DNA of 9,419 nucleotides from DATKSS01 sp049582065 (GCA_049582065.1 JBAUTF010000065.1:1-9419); one strand, 5' to 3'; shown: positions 1 through 6,966, counted from the first letter of the stretch. The notes: generated from the sequence alone by a model not told the origin. Made by a program: numbers and translations.

Positions 1-2
1 CC

Positions 3-692
3 CCCGTCCCAGTGCCACAGGCGCCTCGGCCCGCGGCCCGGCCGCTCGCCAGGCCAGTGGTCCAGTACGCCGCCCCAGCGCCAGTGCCGGACGAGCCGGC
101 TCCTCTGTGGCGGCAGCAGACCGAAACCGGGCTGAACAAGTACCTCTACATCGTCGCGGGCGTCATCGCGGTGGTCGTGCTGGCCGTCGTGATCAACTCG
201 TTCGGGCCGTTCACGCTGCCATGGATGCAGAGCACTTCATCCGGCCCCACGGTCGCTGCGGGGCCTCCGCCGCTGGCCACCCGGTCCGGCTACGCGCAGG
301 CGGAGCGCTTCATCACCGGCTTTCTCACACCGTCCATGGACGACATGAACCAGAGAATCGCCACCACTCACGAGACCTGCGTCGGACCGGTTACGGTCAG
401 CTGCCAGGACGCCATCACCGAGACCGACAACCAGGCCCAGGCGCTGCTGGCGATCGTCGACCACGCCACCGTGCCGTCCTGCATCGCGACGCCGGTGTCC
501 AGGTTCCGGGCTGACGTCTCGACGGTGCACGGCGACCTTCAGGCCACCATGAAGAGCTTCGCCGCCAACAACACCTCCCAGACAGACGCTTATCTGGGGC
601 GCTACGCGGGTGCGGTGCCGGCCGTGCCGGCGGATTTCGCTGCGATCTCCGCCGCCAAAGCGACATGTGACACCGCGTTGGTAGGTCCGTAA
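3..692 (+). CDS. Membrane-anchored protein of unknown function, 5'-partial
   Basis: I do not recognise this family. The frame is open to the left edge of the window, so the true start may lie outside; the first internal start is a GTG at 12, with no Shine-Dalgarno visible. Counting from that GTG there are 226 residues: a Pro/Ala-rich segment (1-32), a single strongly hydrophobic helix (about 44-62), then a Gly/Pro/Ser linker and a domain of about 130 residues. The C-terminal domain has four cysteines (123, 131, 157, 219) that could form two disulfides if it is outside the cell. The arrangement suggests a short cytoplasmic N-terminus and an exported C-terminal domain. A proline-rich segment before one helix is common in actinobacterial-type membrane proteins, sometimes after a zinc ribbon or kinase domain, but nothing here shows which. 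It converges on the permease gene, with 151 bp between. Confidence 0.7.
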   Translation, partial: PVPVPQAPRPAARPLARPVVQYAAPAPVPDEPAPLWRQQTETGLNKYLYIVAGVIAVVVLAVVINSFGPFTLPWMQSTSSGPTVAAGPPPLATRSGYAQAERFITGFLTPSMDDMNQRIATTHETCVGPVTVSCQDAITETDNQAQALLAIVDHATVPSCIATPVSRFRADVSTVHGDLQATMKSFAANNTSQTDAYLGRYAGAVPAVPADFAAISAAKATCDTALVGP

Positions 693-843
693 AGCCCGCT
701 CCGACTCGCTGGGTACCCTTGAGCGCGTGGAGGCGAGGCCCCCGTCCTCTATGCCGTTTTCCATAGCGATACCGTCGGCCAGATCATGACCGGTGCCGCC
801 CTGATCCTCGTCGTGGTCGTCGGCAGGCTCTTGCTGTCGAGCC

Positions 844-2100
844 TTAGGGCACAGGCCGGGGACGGCGCCTTCGCGCAGGCGTCTTCTTGATCATCAGGTC
901 GGCGCCGATCTCCGCCTGGGTGTCCTCCGCGTTGACCGCGATCTGGTCTGCAAGGGAAGGGAGGTCGCCGACCCCGACCGGCCCCGGAGTGTCGGCGATC
1001 TGCAGGCCATCCTTGCCTTGCGAAGACACGTAGAGCGCGCCCAGGAAGATGTTGCCGATCACCGCGACCGGTATTGCGAGGAGTGCGCCGAGGATGCCGC
1101 CCAGCTCTGCCCCGATCAGAAGCGCGCCCATCGCGGCGAGCGGGTGGATCCGCGTCACCTTGCCGCTGATTCTCGGACCCAGGATGTAAGCCTCGATGGC
1201 GTGGCCCACGAGACTGACCGCGGTCGCCTCGATCGCGAGCTGCAAGCTCTGCGTCGCGGCCACTGCGATCGCGAGCAAGAATCCGATCGGCGCGCCGACG
1301 AGCGGAAGCATCTCCAGAAAGAACACGGCCACTCCTAGCGCGGCGGCGTAGTGGACGCCCAGCAGGGTCAGCGTGATCCCGGTGTAGAGGCCCATCAGCA
1401 GCGACATCAGGAGCTGCGCTCGGACGTAGGCGGCCACAGCCGCGCCGACAGCGAGCATCGTGAAATCGAAGATCCGTTCCTGGGCGGGAAACAGTTTGCG
1501 GGCGGTGGCCACAAGCTCGCGGCCCTGGCTGGTCAGGTAGATGGACACGACGATCACGAGCAATGTGTTCACGAACGGGCTGACGATCCCTCCGATGCTC
1601 GTCAGGCTGGCGGGTGAAATGTCCCCGCCCAGCGAAGCTCCCCCGCGGGGAACCTTGTACGAGAGGTTGAAGCCGAAGGCCCGCAGGCTTGATTGCGCCG
1701 TATCCAGCGCCCGCTGGGCGGCGTCCTCGATCGCGGGCACCTGCTGGCCGAGCTTGGATGCGTCGGCGACAACCGTCGGAGCCAGCAGCGCGGCCGCAAG
1801 CCCGATCACGATCAGGATGGCGCCGTATAGAACCAGGACGGCGACTCCGCGATGCCCGCGCAGCAGAGGAATTCCCTGCACCCGGTCGACGATCGGTGTC
1901 ACGAGCATCGCAACGACCGCGGCGAACATGAAGATCAGGCCGATATTCGTCAGCTGCAGGACGAGCGTCGAAGCCTGACGGTAGAGCTCGACGATCGCCA
2001 GCGCGATGAGAAGGTAGATGAGGATTCGAAGCGGACGCCCGAGCTTCGCGATGCTCAGCGCTCCTCGGGTGGTGACCGCCGCCTCGGAAGTGTTTGCCAT
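844..2100 (-). CDS. AI-2E family transporter (PF01594-type permease)
   Basis: A 418-residue polytopic membrane protein of the AI-2E transporter family, a normal length for the family. Paired hydrophobic helices near 25-40 and 50-70 are followed by one at 86-108. A soluble stretch (about 110-168) precedes the C-terminal helical bundle, as is typical. Family signatures are EMLPLVGAPIG (263-273, the usual E-x-x-P-x-x-G-x-x-x-G element) and YILGPRISGKVTRIHP (305-320), followed by the Gly/Ala-rich final helices (321-356). A hydrophilic tail (360-418) ends in an Arg/Pro cluster (409-417), which suggests a cytoplasmic C-terminus. Family members are variously linked to export of autoinducer-2 or to Na+/H+ antiport, so the substrate cannot be assigned. 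The ATG at 2100 is the only sensible start; no Shine-Dalgarno is evident. The reductase-like gene lies 102 bp upstream on the same strand, so co-transcription is possible but not shown. Confidence 0.93.
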   Translation of the reverse strand: MANTSEAAVTTRGALSIAKLGRPLRILIYLLIALAIVELYRQASTLVLQLTNIGLIFMFAAVVAMLVTPIVDRVQGIPLLRGHRGVAVLVLYGAILIVIGLAAALLAPTVVADASKLGQQVPAIEDAAQRALDTAQSSLRAFGFNLSYKVPRGGASLGGDISPASLTSIGGIVSPFVNTLLVIVVSIYLTSQGRELVATARKLFPAQERIFDFTMLAVGAAVAAYVRAQLLMSLLMGLYTGITLTLLGVHYAAALGVAVFFLEMLPLVGAPIGFLLAIAVAATQSLQLAIEATAVSLVGHAIEAYILGPRISGKVTRIHPLAAMGALLIGAELGGILGALLAIPVAVIGNIFLGALYVSSQGKDGLQIADTPGPVGVGDLPSLADQIAVNAEDTQAEIGADLMIKKTPARRRRPRPVP

Positions 2101-2155
2101 CAGGAATTCAGGGGTGCTCCGTCAGCGCAAAACCTCGAGGCTGCATGGTCGGACG

Positions 2156-2183
2156 CCCAAAAGAATAAAAGCCATAACAAGAG
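2156..2183 (-). promoter_or_regulatory. A/T-rich patch upstream of the permease gene
   Basis: A markedly A/T-rich stretch interrupts otherwise GC-rich DNA in the 102-bp gap between the reductase-like stop and the permease start. Read on the minus strand it is T-rich and contains TTGTTA and TATTCT, but their spacing does not make a standard -35/-10 pair. The position suits either a promoter for the permease or a weak terminator for the gene before it. No stem of useful length precedes the T-rich run. The call rests on composition and location only. Confidence 0.25.
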
Positions 2184-2202
2184 TCTGAGCGCTCTGTTTG
2201 AA

Positions 2203-2595
2203 TCAGGCCGCGAGGTCGGTCAGCGTCACCTCGATCAACGGGCTGTATCGGACCATCTCCTCAAGGTCGTCGCGCTTCCAGGCTCGCGCCACGGCCGGCA
2301 AGACCGCCCTTCGCTCGCTCTCATCATTGATGACCCGCGCCGTCGCGTCGAGGTCGGCCTTCGGATCGCCCTTCAGGTGGAAAATGAAGCGCGGATTGGC
2401 TTCGAGGTTCCTGAGCCAGGCGCGCTGAGCGGGTCTCGGGATGCCGCTGACATAGATCTTCCCGTCGATGTTGTGAAAGACGATCTCTATTCTGCGGGGT
2501 TTGCCCGATTGACGACCGATCGTCGTGACGTCGATCACCTTGCCGCGCGAGACGGCGGTCCGGATCTTTTCGAGATCGCTTGATTTCTTCTTCAT
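2203..2595 (-). CDS. Deazaflavin (F420)-dependent nitroreductase-family protein
   Basis: A 130-residue protein of the Ddn / nitroreductase family (PF04075, formerly DUF385), a split beta-barrel family whose characterised members use reduced F420 or related flavins. The diagnostic stretch is TTIGRQSGKPRRIEIVF (24-40), matching the family's T-T-x-G-R-x-S-G-x-x-R pattern. It is followed by a strand pair (IYVSGI, 47-52) and the conserved W60-L61 / N63 / NPRFIF (67-72) region of the cofactor-binding side. The first ~15 residues are short and Lys-rich, so this resembles the small soluble versions. The ATG at 2595 gives an N-terminus of normal length; no Shine-Dalgarno is seen. It is divergent from the GyrI-like gene with 140 bp between. 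The physiological substrate is unknown; F420H2-dependent reduction of quinones or nitro compounds is known in relatives only. Confidence 0.87.
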   Translation of the reverse strand: MKKKSSDLEKIRTAVSRGKVIDVTTIGRQSGKPRRIEIVFHNIDGKIYVSGIPRPAQRAWLRNLEANPRFIFHLKGDPKADLDATARVINDESERRAVLPAVARAWKRDDLEEMVRYSPLIEVTLTDLAA

Positions 2596-2660
2596 TCACT
2601 GACTACAACTCGGGTTTCGGCTTCGTTAATCCTCTGAGACAGGTCGCACGGCCGGTCGAT

Positions 2661-2689
2661 CCAAGGCCGAAAGGCTCTCGTCGGCCTGG
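2661..2689. promoter_or_regulatory. Hairpin/inverted repeat in the divergent intergenic region
   Basis: AGGCCGA (2664-2670) and TCGGCCT (2681-2687) are perfect reverse complements around a 10-nt loop. With one bulged A, the flanking CCA/TGG (2661-2663 and 2687-2689) can extend the outer part of the stem in place of the terminal A-T pair. The element lies 46 bp before the GyrI-like start and 66 bp before the divergent reductase start. It could be an operator for a dimeric regulator or an RNA stem in the GyrI-like leader. There is no T-tract after it, so it is unlikely to be a terminator. Confidence 0.4.
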
Positions 2690-2724
2690 CTTCGGGAACG
2701 CACGCTTCCCAGAGAACGCTCTTG

Positions 2725-2734
2725 GAAAGGAAGG
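2725..2734 (+). promoter_or_regulatory. Shine-Dalgarno that sets the start of the GyrI-like gene
   Basis: The purine run GAAAGGAAGG ends one base before the ATG at 2736 and four bases before a second ATG at 2739. It is the clearest ribosome binding site in the window. It shows that the longer open frame beginning at 2580 is not translated from there. Confidence 0.75.
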
Positions 2735-2735
2735 C

Positions 2736-3347
2736 ATGATGTCAATTGCGGTCGCGGCGACAGTCGCTCAACTGATCAAGCCGGCGGTGGGCCGGCCGGA
2801 GATGGTGGACGTGCCCGAGTTCAACTTCCTGATGGTCGATGGCCGCGGCGCCCCGGACACCTCCACCGACTTCCAGGACGCGATCGGCGCCCTCTACCCG
2901 CTCGCGTACGGCGCCAAGTTCGCCCTCAAGAAGTCCGGGGTGGAGTTCCGGGTCATGCCGCTCGAGGCTCTGTGGTGGACGAGCAGCACGGGCGCTTTCG
3001 TCCCCGAACAACGAGGCAGGTGGCGGTGGACCGCGATGATCATGCTGCCTGACACGGTGACGCCCGAGGTCATCGAGAAGGTCCGCACCGACGCGATGCG
3101 CAAGAAGCCTAACCCGACCCTCGCTAAGGTTGAGTTCAAGGCCTTTCATGAAGGACTGTGCGCCCAGGTCATGCACGTCGGTCCTTACAGCGCGGAGAAA
3201 CCGACTATCGAAAAGCTCCACGCGTTCATCGCAGCCGAGGGTTACAGGATTGCGGGCAAGCACCACGAGATCTACCTCGGCGATCCGCGGCGCGCGGCGC
3301 CCGACAAGTTGCGGACGATAGTCCGCCAGCCGATCAGCCGGAGATAG
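2736..3347 (+). CDS. GyrI-like domain protein (small-molecule binding)
   Basis: A 203-residue stand-alone GyrI-like protein (PF06445 type). The frame stays open back to 2580, but the Shine-Dalgarno and the alignment of the conserved start place initiation at 2736 or 2739. Visible family features are VDVPEFNFLMVDGRG (24-38), the F-x-x-A-I-x-x-L-Y-x-x-A-Y helix (46-58), MPLEALWW (74-81) and a C-terminal block GKHHEIYLGDPRR (174-186) that ends in K-L-R-T-I-x-R-Q-P. Glu178 is the conserved pocket acidic residue of that block. There is no HTH domain, so this is not an AraC- or MerR-type regulator. Relatives bind small hydrophobic ligands; as I recall, some stand-alone members hydrolyse cyclopropane-containing DNA-alkylating toxins. 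A detoxification role here is an inference. It ends 7 bp from the convergent PAP2 gene. Confidence 0.88.
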   Translation: MMSIAVAATVAQLIKPAVGRPEMVDVPEFNFLMVDGRGAPDTSTDFQDAIGALYPLAYGAKFALKKSGVEFRVMPLEALWWTSSTGAFVPEQRGRWRWTAMIMLPDTVTPEVIEKVRTDAMRKKPNPTLAKVEFKAFHEGLCAQVMHVGPYSAEKPTIEKLHAFIAAEGYRIAGKHHEIYLGDPRRAAPDKLRTIVRQPISRR

Positions 3348-3354
3348 GGACGCT

Positions 3355-4044
3355 CTAAGCGGAGCTTGGCGCCGGCGGCGCACCGCGGGCAACGCTCGGC
3401 TGCTGGTCCATCAAGCGCAGAAAGGACAGCGAAGTCGCGAAAGCGAGGATGAGGCCGCCCGCGATGTCCGCGACGTAATGCTGGCGGACCATCACCGTGG
3501 ACATGGCGATCAACGCCGCCCACAGGATGAGGGGCCAGGTGAACCTGCGGCTGAAGCGCCACCAGTGGATGGCGATGATCGTCGATGTCGAGACGTGCAG
3601 GCTCGGGAAGTCGTTGAACGGGTGGTCACCCGCGTACACGCCGCGCACCATCTTCGTGAAGACGTCGCTTCCCGTGAGCACCGGGCGGTCGACATACGTC
3701 TGCAGGAACGCGAAGAAGACATAGCTGACCAGAAACGTGACGATCATGCTCAACACGGCTGACTGGAACACGCGTGCCCGGAAGAGCAAGAAGATCACGA
3801 GCGATGCATAGATGAAAGGTTGGAGAGACACGTAGGGCACGACGAACAGCGGCACCACCGGCAGGGCCTGGTCGATGGGGCTGCGCAGGAACAGTCGATA
3901 CGGGCCGTGGTTGAGGTAGTCGTAGCCGAGGCTTGCGACGTAGTCGGCGACCCCCAGCGCGACGCAGAAGGCCGCGCCCCTCCAGCCGATAAAGAGCACT
4001 CCCCGCCTCAGCTCCGTTCGAAGGCGCGACAGGACGCTGCTCAT
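3355..4044 (-). CDS. PAP2 superfamily membrane phosphatase
   Basis: An integral-membrane phosphatase or phosphotransferase of the PAP2 superfamily (PF14378-like), 229 residues. Hydrophobic helices lie near 22-40, 62-88, 96-117, 170-186 and 192-212. The catalytic motifs are FPSLHV (146-151, with His150) and RQHYVAD (187-193, with the phosphate-attacking His189 and supporting Asp193). The first classical motif K-x6-R-P is degenerate: D119-R120-P121 is present, but the lysine position is Phe113. Such relaxation is common in the inositol-phosphoceramide-synthase-like branch. A TTG at 4080 would add 12 residues, but the ATG at 4044 is preferred because a -10-like hexamer sits just before it. Likely substrates are lipid phosphates or a phospholipid head-group at the outer face of the membrane; the exact reaction is not determinable. 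The lipoprotein gene lies 64 bp upstream on the same strand. Confidence 0.9.
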   Translation of the reverse strand: MSSVLSRLRTELRRGVLFIGWRGAAFCVALGVADYVASLGYDYLNHGPYRLFLRSPIDQALPVVPLFVVPYVSLQPFIYASLVIFLLFRARVFQSAVLSMIVTFLVSYVFFAFLQTYVDRPVLTGSDVFTKMVRGVYAGDHPFNDFPSLHVSTSTIIAIHWWRFSRRFTWPLILWAALIAMSTVMVRQHYVADIAGGLILAFATSLSFLRLMDQQPSVARGAPPAPSSA

Positions 4045-4052
4045 GGCGGCCC

Positions 4053-4058
4053 ACTGTA
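4053..4058 (-). promoter_or_regulatory. Candidate -10 box for a leaderless PAP2 transcript
   Basis: On the minus strand TACAGT (TAnnnT, 4 of 6 matches to TATAAT) is followed by 8 nt and then the ATG at 4044. There is no Shine-Dalgarno in that gap. The spacing would place the transcription start at or next to the start codon. No good -35 is visible, so support is modest. Confidence 0.3.
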
Positions 4059-4108
4059 ACCGGTGGGCTGCAGGCCGCAAGCGCTGGGACCGTTCTCTGG
4101 GTTGAGTC

Positions 4109-5116
4109 CTAAGAGCCGCGTCCTGGGTTGTCCACGGTGGCGGTGACTATCGCCGCGTTCTCCTGCTGGCCGGTAAGGCCCCCGATGGTGCAAGTCACCG
4201 TTGTTGTCGCGTTGTAACCGACATCCGGCTGGACCGGCACGCTGCACGAGCCGATCGCCTGCTGCGTGGCTGCATTGGTCATGGTGAAGGTGATGGTCGA
4301 CGGCGCGATGGCTCCGTTCATCCCGCCCAGGTTCTTCAGCAGCGCCGAGACCGTGCAGGGCGAGCCGCATCCAGACGCATCGACGGAGACCACCGTGTAG
4401 ACCGGAGGCAATGTCGACAGGTCCGAGAAGTCGATCACGTCGGCGGGCGCGACGATGTGAAAGGCGCGGTCGTAGTTGGTGTACCTGAGGTCCCCATCCC
4501 CGACCTGGTCGATCGTCACGCCCTTTCTCATGTGCACCCGGAGCAGCTGATATGGCGGCGCGGACGCGATGAACACTTCGGCGCGCGCGCCGGCCAGGTC
4601 CACGGCGTCGATCCCGCCCACCGACGCGTGGTCGGTGCGGGAGGTCACGGCGGAACCGAGGAAAGTCGCCCTGAACGTCGCGCCGTCGGTGAGGTCCGCC
4701 AGGCGCGGCACGAATCCGGCCGATCCCTTCCACCAGGAATTCCCAGCAGCTTTGACGAGGTTGGTCGACAGCGGGTCAGTGCCCATGTGCTTGGCCAGGA
4801 ACGACTCTCCGCGGAAGTAGGCGTTGCTGCCCAGAATGATGGCCTCGACCGTCTGGCTCCCGCCGCTCACGACCACGTGCTCGGTGAGCGGACGGGTGAC
4901 CTGCAAGTCGATCGTCCATCGAGTCGACGAGTCGGTGTAGGCGCCGGTGATCTCGAAGCTGGTGGCCGTGCTCAGTGCCTGAGCCGCGCCGTTCTCGAGG
5001 GCCCGCGTCGCCGGCAGATCCAACCCGAACGCCGGGTCGCAAGCCGCCAAGAAGAAGAGTGCGGCGGTCACGGCGGCCGAGGAGGAGCGACGTGTAAACC
5101 AGTGAAGGGGCGCCAC
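4109..5116 (-). CDS. Secreted lipoprotein with LppX/LprG-like domain and C-terminal Ig-like domain
   Basis: A predicted lipoprotein of 335 residues. Signal peptide: R9-R10, a hydrophobic core (13-24), then lipobox L23-A24-A25-C26, so Cys26 would be lipidated. Residues about 40-236 resemble the LolA/LppX-LprAFG fold: an early S-F-E-I-T-G strand, several amphipathic strands, and a final T-N-Y-D-R-A-F-H-I-V-A-P stretch like the end of that domain. Relatives carry or bind lipids; that function is only inferred here. Residues about 237-335 form a second, Thr/Ser-rich beta domain with four cysteines (250, 254, 291, 309), Ig- or CARDB-like in look. The frame is open far upstream, but the signal peptide fixes the start near 5116 (GTG) or 5125 (GTG, 3 residues more). 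It is divergent from the RnfD-like gene across 39-48 bp, which suggests a functional link. Confidence 0.8.
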   Translation of the reverse strand: MAPLHWFTRRSSSAAVTAALFFLAACDPAFGLDLPATRALENGAAQALSTATSFEITGAYTDSSTRWTIDLQVTRPLTEHVVVSGGSQTVEAIILGSNAYFRGESFLAKHMGTDPLSTNLVKAAGNSWWKGSAGFVPRLADLTDGATFRATFLGSAVTSRTDHASVGGIDAVDLAGARAEVFIASAPPYQLLRVHMRKGVTIDQVGDGDLRYTNYDRAFHIVAPADVIDFSDLSTLPPVYTVVSVDASGCGSPCTVSALLKNLGGMNGAIAPSTITFTMTNAATQQAIGSCSVPVQPDVGYNATTTVTCTIGGLTGQQENAAIVTATVDNPGRGS

Positions 5117-5130
5117 GGCGATCACTGCCT

Positions 5131-5158
5131 GTAACGGCTCGAATACGATGTCCGTTAC
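5131..5158. promoter_or_regulatory. Perfect inverted repeat, likely operator in divergent promoter region
   Basis: GTAACGG (5131-5137) and CCGTTAC (5152-5158) are exact reverse complements separated by 14 bp. The half-site centres are 21 bp apart, two helical turns, the geometry of a dimeric repressor or activator. The element occupies most of the gap between the lipoprotein start (5116 or 5125, minus) and the RnfD-like start (5165, plus). Its spacer contains a -10-like TACGAT (5144-5149) on the plus strand and T-A-T-T-C-G on the minus strand. A protein bound here would cover both promoters. Confidence 0.5.
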
Positions 5159-5164
5159 CCGACC

Positions 5165-6892
5165 ATGGCGAGCACGGACGCGGCGCGGGCGCAGGGGCTC
5201 CGCGCGCCAAACGCCGGGGCGCACCAGCGCCGAACGGTGCGCATCCGCGGCCGAGACTACCCCGTCATCCTGCCCAGCCTCCGCGATCCCCGGCTTCACG
5301 TCGCGGCGGTCATCCTCACGCTCCAGGTCCTGGGCCAGACCGTGCTCGATTTCAGGCTGTCGGTAGCGCAGATCCTTGTCTGCCTGGCTGCGGGCGCCCT
5401 GATCGAGTCCGGTGTCAGCTTCGTCAAGGACAAAACGATCATGTGGCCGGCGAGCGGGCTGCTGACCGGCAACAGCACGGCCTTCATCCTGCGTGTTCCC
5501 GGCACCTATCACGGACAGTGGTGGAGCCTGCACGGGATCTGGATCTTCGTGGGCGTGGTCACGGTCTCGATGGCCTCCAAGTACCTGGTCCGCTGGCGGG
5601 GCCGGCACATCTTCAACCCGTCCAACCTGGGGCTCGTGCTCGCGTTTGTCGTGTTGGGACCGCGGTACACCGAGCCGCAGGACCTGTGGTGGATCCCGAT
5701 GGGCCCATGGCTCGTCGTCACGTACGCGGTCATCATCGTCGGAGGCGTTCTCATCGCGTGGGAGCTCAAGCTGATCGGTCTCGAGCTGGGGTTCATGGCC
5801 GGGTTCGCGGTCTTCGTCGCCATGGCCCTGGCGCCGGTGCCCGACCACTGCATGGTGGCGAGCTGGCATGCCACCCCGATGTGCGGCCGGGAGCTGTGGC
5901 AGGTCCTGGTCACCTCGCCGGAGGTGCTGATCTTCGCCCTTTTCATGGTCCCCGATCCAAGGACGGTGCCGGACAACCCCCTGGCCAGGGTCGTCTTTGG
6001 CGTGCTGGTTGCTCTCATCGCGGTGCTGCTCATCGGACCGACCACCCTCGAGTTCTGGACCAAGACCGCGATTCTCGCGAGCCTGGTCGTGGCCTGCGCG
6101 TTGCGCTTCGCGCTCGTCATTTTGATCGCGCCTCTGGAGGATGCAGGCGGCCCGCTGGGCGCTGTGCGCAGGATGGGCTGGGCAGCGCCCGGTGTGTTCG
6201 GCGTCGCCGTCCTGCTGGTCACCGCCGTCCCGGTTTCGGCCGAGCTTTCCACGCACGGGCCCGAGCCGGCGCCCGAGCTGCCCGACGGGTCGAGCCCGGT
6301 CCTCACGCTGAAAGTCGGTCCCGGTCCTGACGTGGCCGGCTGGATCATCACCAATGCCGGGGCCGCGCTGCCGCCTTCCGGGAACACCGCTTCCGCATCA
6401 GGCAGCGCGCGCGTGTGGGTGCTGCCTGCGATACCGCCGGTCGGACTTCCGGACAACGTGGTCGCATTCGACCCCTCGACCACACAGCAAGTCGCCAACC
6501 AGATGGCGCATGACGCCGTGCTCGACCTGATCATCGAATCAGAGGCGCGCCGCGCCCACGACCTGACCCTGGCGCAGACCGGCGCCGCCTCCGACGGGCT
6601 CACCGAGTTCACCGACGTCATCAACCAGGATGTCGCCGCCGGCAAGATCGTCCAGAAGACCTACAGCTTCGACCGCGTCAGCCTCACGCTCTTCCTGCCG
6701 AAGTTCAGCACCCAGGCGCGACGGCTGATCGGGGTCACGCTCCACGGGACGGCGACGCTGGCGACTATGGACGCAACCGGCAAGGTGCTCTCGCAGGCCA
6801 GCTCGACATATGCCAAGAGCTGGGGCCTGGCTCCGTCAGACAGCGGGCACGAGGTGATTGCGACGGACTACACCGACCTCACGCCAGCCTAG
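5165..6892 (+). CDS. RnfD/NqrB-like membrane protein with extracytoplasmic C-terminal domain
   Basis: A 575-residue protein. Residues about 40-325 form a polytopic membrane domain of the RnfD/NqrB type (PF03116). It contains HIFNPSNLGLVL (148-159), matching the family's F-N-P-x-x-x-G element, and MVPDPRTVPDNPLARVVFG (261-279), matching the D-P-x-x-x-P...R-x-x-x-G element. In canonical RnfD and NqrB, FMN is attached to Thr in an S-G-A-T-x-x-T motif after the F-N-P element; I find no such motif here. No other Rnf subunit gene is in the window, so this is a stand-alone homologue, not evidence for an Rnf complex. A last helix (about 341-358) leads to a tail of about 215 residues (360-575) of unknown fold, predicted outside the membrane. 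The conserved part begins near residue 27, so a GTG at 5237 (residue 25) is an alternative start. No Shine-Dalgarno is clear. Confidence 0.8.
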   Translation: MASTDAARAQGLRAPNAGAHQRRTVRIRGRDYPVILPSLRDPRLHVAAVILTLQVLGQTVLDFRLSVAQILVCLAAGALIESGVSFVKDKTIMWPASGLLTGNSTAFILRVPGTYHGQWWSLHGIWIFVGVVTVSMASKYLVRWRGRHIFNPSNLGLVLAFVVLGPRYTEPQDLWWIPMGPWLVVTYAVIIVGGVLIAWELKLIGLELGFMAGFAVFVAMALAPVPDHCMVASWHATPMCGRELWQVLVTSPEVLIFALFMVPDPRTVPDNPLARVVFGVLVALIAVLLIGPTTLEFWTKTAILASLVVACALRFALVILIAPLEDAGGPLGAVRRMGWAAPGVFGVAVLLVTAVPVSAELSTHGPEPAPELPDGSSPVLTLKVGPGPDVAGWIITNAGAALPPSGNTASASGSARVWVLPAIPPVGLPDNVVAFDPSTTQQVANQMAHDAVLDLIIESEARRAHDLTLAQTGAASDGLTEFTDVINQDVAAGKIVQKTYSFDRVSLTLFLPKFSTQARRLIGVTLHGTATLATMDATGKVLSQASSTYAKSWGLAPSDSGHEVIATDYTDLTPA

Positions 6893-6966
6893 ACCTCGTC
6901 GCGGTCGCTCTCGCCGCGCTGCTGGTCGCGCCGCCCCCCCTGTGACCGGGCCGTTTTGGCCGCGAA

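Noticed and set aside
2187..2194. Self-complementary GAGCGCTC between the reductase-like and permease genes
   Set aside because: It is too short and has no loop, so it gives no useful support for a terminator or operator.
1852..2583. A 243-codon plus-strand frame spanning the permease start and the reductase gene
   Set aside because: It is antisense to two recognisable genes and rich in Arg, Asp and Gln; it has no family features.
2580..2735. N-terminal extension of the GyrI-like frame by 52 codons
   Set aside because: It covers the divergent promoter region and hairpin, has no homology-like content, and a strong Shine-Dalgarno sits before 2736.
5126..6256. A long minus-strand frame that would extend the lipoprotein by about 380 residues, antisense to the RnfD-like gene
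   Set aside because: The extension is rich in Asp, Arg, Gln, His and Gly with no fold, typical of the antisense of a GC-rich gene, and it would bury the clear signal peptide and lipobox in the middle of a protein.
5443..6330. A 295-codon plus-strand frame within the RnfD-like gene
   Set aside because: It is an overlapping frame, Arg/Gly/His-rich, without membrane segments or motifs, while the other frame shows conserved RnfD elements.
5165..6892. Evidence for a complete Rnf or Na+-NQR electron-transport complex
   Set aside because: Only a D/B-type subunit homologue is present and it lacks the flavinylation motif; no C, G, E or A subunit is in the window.
6949..6961. GGCC-GTTTT-GGCC inverted repeat before the ketopantoate reductase-like gene, considered as a terminator of the RnfD-like gene
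   Set aside because: A 4-bp stem in GC-rich DNA is expected by chance, and no T-run follows.
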